This document shows, piece after piece, positions 62,959-64,000 of a stretch of DNA of 64,000 nt; the stretch's first letter is position 1; the number at the start of each line of letters is the position of its first letter. The translations under genes and the position numbers were made by a program. Location: assembly GCF_017696175.1 (NCBI RefSeq), contig NZ_JAAORE010000001.1, positions 434,001-498,000 on the forward strand, given 5' to 3'. The notes under the pieces were generated by a model. It was not told the DNA's origin. It worked only from the letters and a program-made list of their open reading frames with translations, and searched no databases. Source of the stretch: Prochlorococcus marinus XMU1404 (GTDB taxonomy: Bacteria > Cyanobacteriota > Cyanobacteriia > PCC-6307 > Cyanobiaceae).

Positions 62959-64000
62959 TTAAAGTGCTCCTGAAGCAGTTGAATCAATTATTCCTCCTAG
63001 ATGTGTTGTAATATTAAGAGCGCTAATCACAGGGGACTTATTGTGATCATTAAAAAGGTCAATTATAGTTATACCGCCATTACCTTGTTTTATCATCCAA
63101 ATATTTGAATAATTAATCCCAAGGATATTGCAAACTATAGTTTTATTCACTGCATCATGAGCGACCAGAAGGCTTAGATCATTATCCTTTTGAGATAAAC
63201 AAATTTTGTCAAAAGCTTCTACGGACCTTTCTGATACATGTTTTATAGATTCACCTTCGGGCATTAATACTTGTTCAGGTTTATCATGCCAATTTTCTAA
63301 TAAAGCAGGCCACTGTTCTCTGATTTCTGATTCCAGTTTACCCTCCCATAATCCGTGACTAATCTCTACTAGTGCATCTATTTTTTCTATTTTTAAATCT
63401 TTGCTATTTTGAAGGATTATTTGTGCAGTCTCATAAGGCCTATGCATTGAACTTGAAAATGCCTTATTGAAAGAAATATTTCTCAAATATTCAAAAGTCT
63501 TTCTAGCTTGATCTTTTCCGTTTTCATTTAAAGGGATATCAATTTGGCCTTGGAATCTTCCTTCTTTGTTCCAGTTAGTTTCACCATGTCTTATTAAAAA
63601 TATTCTAGAATCTCCAATTTTATTTGGAATATTTTTATTCAGATGGGAAGTTTGATTTAAGCATTCAATTTGGGTCGTAAAAGAGTTCTCTTTCCTTGAA
63701 ATATTGAGTATGGAGAAAGAAGCATTTTCTAATCTTATTTTCCTAAAACCTTGCTTAGGCTTTCCTAATAATAAGAGGATTAAACATCTTAGAATCGCAT
63801 TATGGCCTACGACTAAAATATTTACATCATCTTTGTCTAGATATATTTTTAAAATATCTTCTAGAAAATTTGTTGCTTGATAAAATAACTCTTGAATTGG
63901 TTTATAAGTTTTATTGTCATTTCTTTTTAAGATTAGATTTTCAGGATCATTTTTCCATATAGGGTAAATTTCTGGATATTTTTTTTTAATTTCATCAATT
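62959..64000 (-). CDS. Two-domain histidine phosphatase (phosphoglycerate mutase family), partial at the window end
   Basis: The minus-strand frame is open from the window edge to a stop at 62959. The C-terminal domain has the phosphatase motif FLIRHGETNWNKEGRFQGQI, then AFSSSMHRPYETAQ and EISHGLWEG, and VAHDAVNK near the end. Upstream in the same frame is the end of a second histidine phosphatase domain (ILVVGHNAILRCLILLLL). So this is a fused two-domain protein, known in picocyanobacteria and often annotated alpha-ribazole phosphatase or phosphoglycerate mutase. The N-terminus lies outside the window. A shorter 175-codon frame starting at a TTG at 63486 would miss the RHGE motif and is not a real start. 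Confidence 0.88.
   Translation of the reverse strand, partial: IDEIKKKYPEIYPIWKNDPENLILKRNDNKTYKPIQELFYQATNFLEDILKIYLDKDDVNILVVGHNAILRCLILLLLGKPKQGFRKIRLENASFSILNISRKENSFTTQIECLNQTSHLNKNIPNKIGDSRIFLIRHGETNWNKEGRFQGQIDIPLNENGKDQARKTFEYLRNISFNKAFSSSMHRPYETAQIILQNSKDLKIEKIDALVEISHGLWEGKLESEIREQWPALLENWHDKPEQVLMPEGESIKHVSERSVEAFDKICLSQKDNDLSLLVAHDAVNKTIVCNILGINYSNIWMIKQGNGGITIIDLFNDHNKSPVISALNITTHLGGIIDSTASGAL

Overview
The window is a stretch of core chromosome from a very AT-rich unicellular marine cyanobacterium, almost certainly Prochlorococcus of a high-light clade. Direct evidence: photosystem I genes (psaF, psaJ), a photosystem II assembly factor (psb27), cytochrome b6f genes (petC, petA), a short high-light-inducible (hli) gene, a cyanobacterial AbrB regulator, cobalamin genes (cobM, cobK), roughly 30% GC by eye, tiny intergenic gaps and many back-to-back or overlapping genes. 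The strain cannot be named from the sequence alone. I saw no insertion sequence, prophage, integrase, CRISPR array or rRNA. Two tRNA genes (Asp and Trp) are present.

Layout. 1-4.6 kb: a cut aldo/keto reductase, ribE, cyAbrB and the cytochrome c oxidase set ctaCDE (minus). 4.8-9.1 kb (plus): heme A synthesis genes ctaA and ctaB, an ABC export pair and a small unknown. 9.1-16 kb: a solo groEL with a repeat-coded Gly/Met tail, fabG, ispD, a peptidase S66, ubiA and ppx. 16.2-21.4 kb: HTH protein, cobM, lgt, petA/petC, tatC. 21.4-27.2 kb: an Rqc2/RqcH-like protein, gmk, psaJ-psaF, tsaD, hli and a Na+/H+ antiporter. 27.2-29.7 kb (minus): a translation cluster rplS, tRNA-Trp, small SH3-like gene, tRNA-Asp, gltX. 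29.7-35.2 kb: map, an SDR, and a plus-strand run of little-known cyanobacterial genes (BioD/DRTGG protein, DprA-like protein, YajQ, small protein, SPFH protein). 35.2-44.3 kb: hemL, xth, two unknowns, larC with a membrane protein, then a minus-strand run yjbQ, phhB, CobW-type metallochaperone with a His-rich repeat, and an iron-type ABC permease. 44.4-49 kb: M32 carboxypeptidase, an intact pyrophosphatase, hemC and the principal sigma factor. 49-60.4 kb: priA, a DUF3153 protein, argB, DUF2854, ssb, cobK, cutA, a PfkB kinase, purA, psb27, proS. 60.6-64 kb: HTH-like protein, a small membrane protein, a second pyrophosphatase with damaged active-site residues, an ArsC/Spx-like protein, lepB, and a two-domain histidine phosphatase cut by the window end.

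How the genes work together. Tetrapyrrole and heme supply (hemL, hemC, ctaA, ctaB, cobM, cobK) feeds respiration (ctaCDE), photosynthesis (petA, petC, psaF, psaJ, psb27) and cobalamin synthesis. Export and maturation (tatC, lgt, lepB) serve the same membranes. Phosphate metabolism is represented by ppx and two pyrophosphatase genes.

I did not find a clear new multi-gene system such as a defence island. The best leads are the paired intact and degenerate pyrophosphatases, the Asp-to-Glu change at the expected key Asp-Arg pair of the Rqc2-like protein, the missing lipobox in Psb27, the CobW/phhB/yjbQ/permease run, the BioD-DRTGG/DprA-like pair, an internal lipobox in the DUF3153 protein, and a possible leader peptide coupled to priA.
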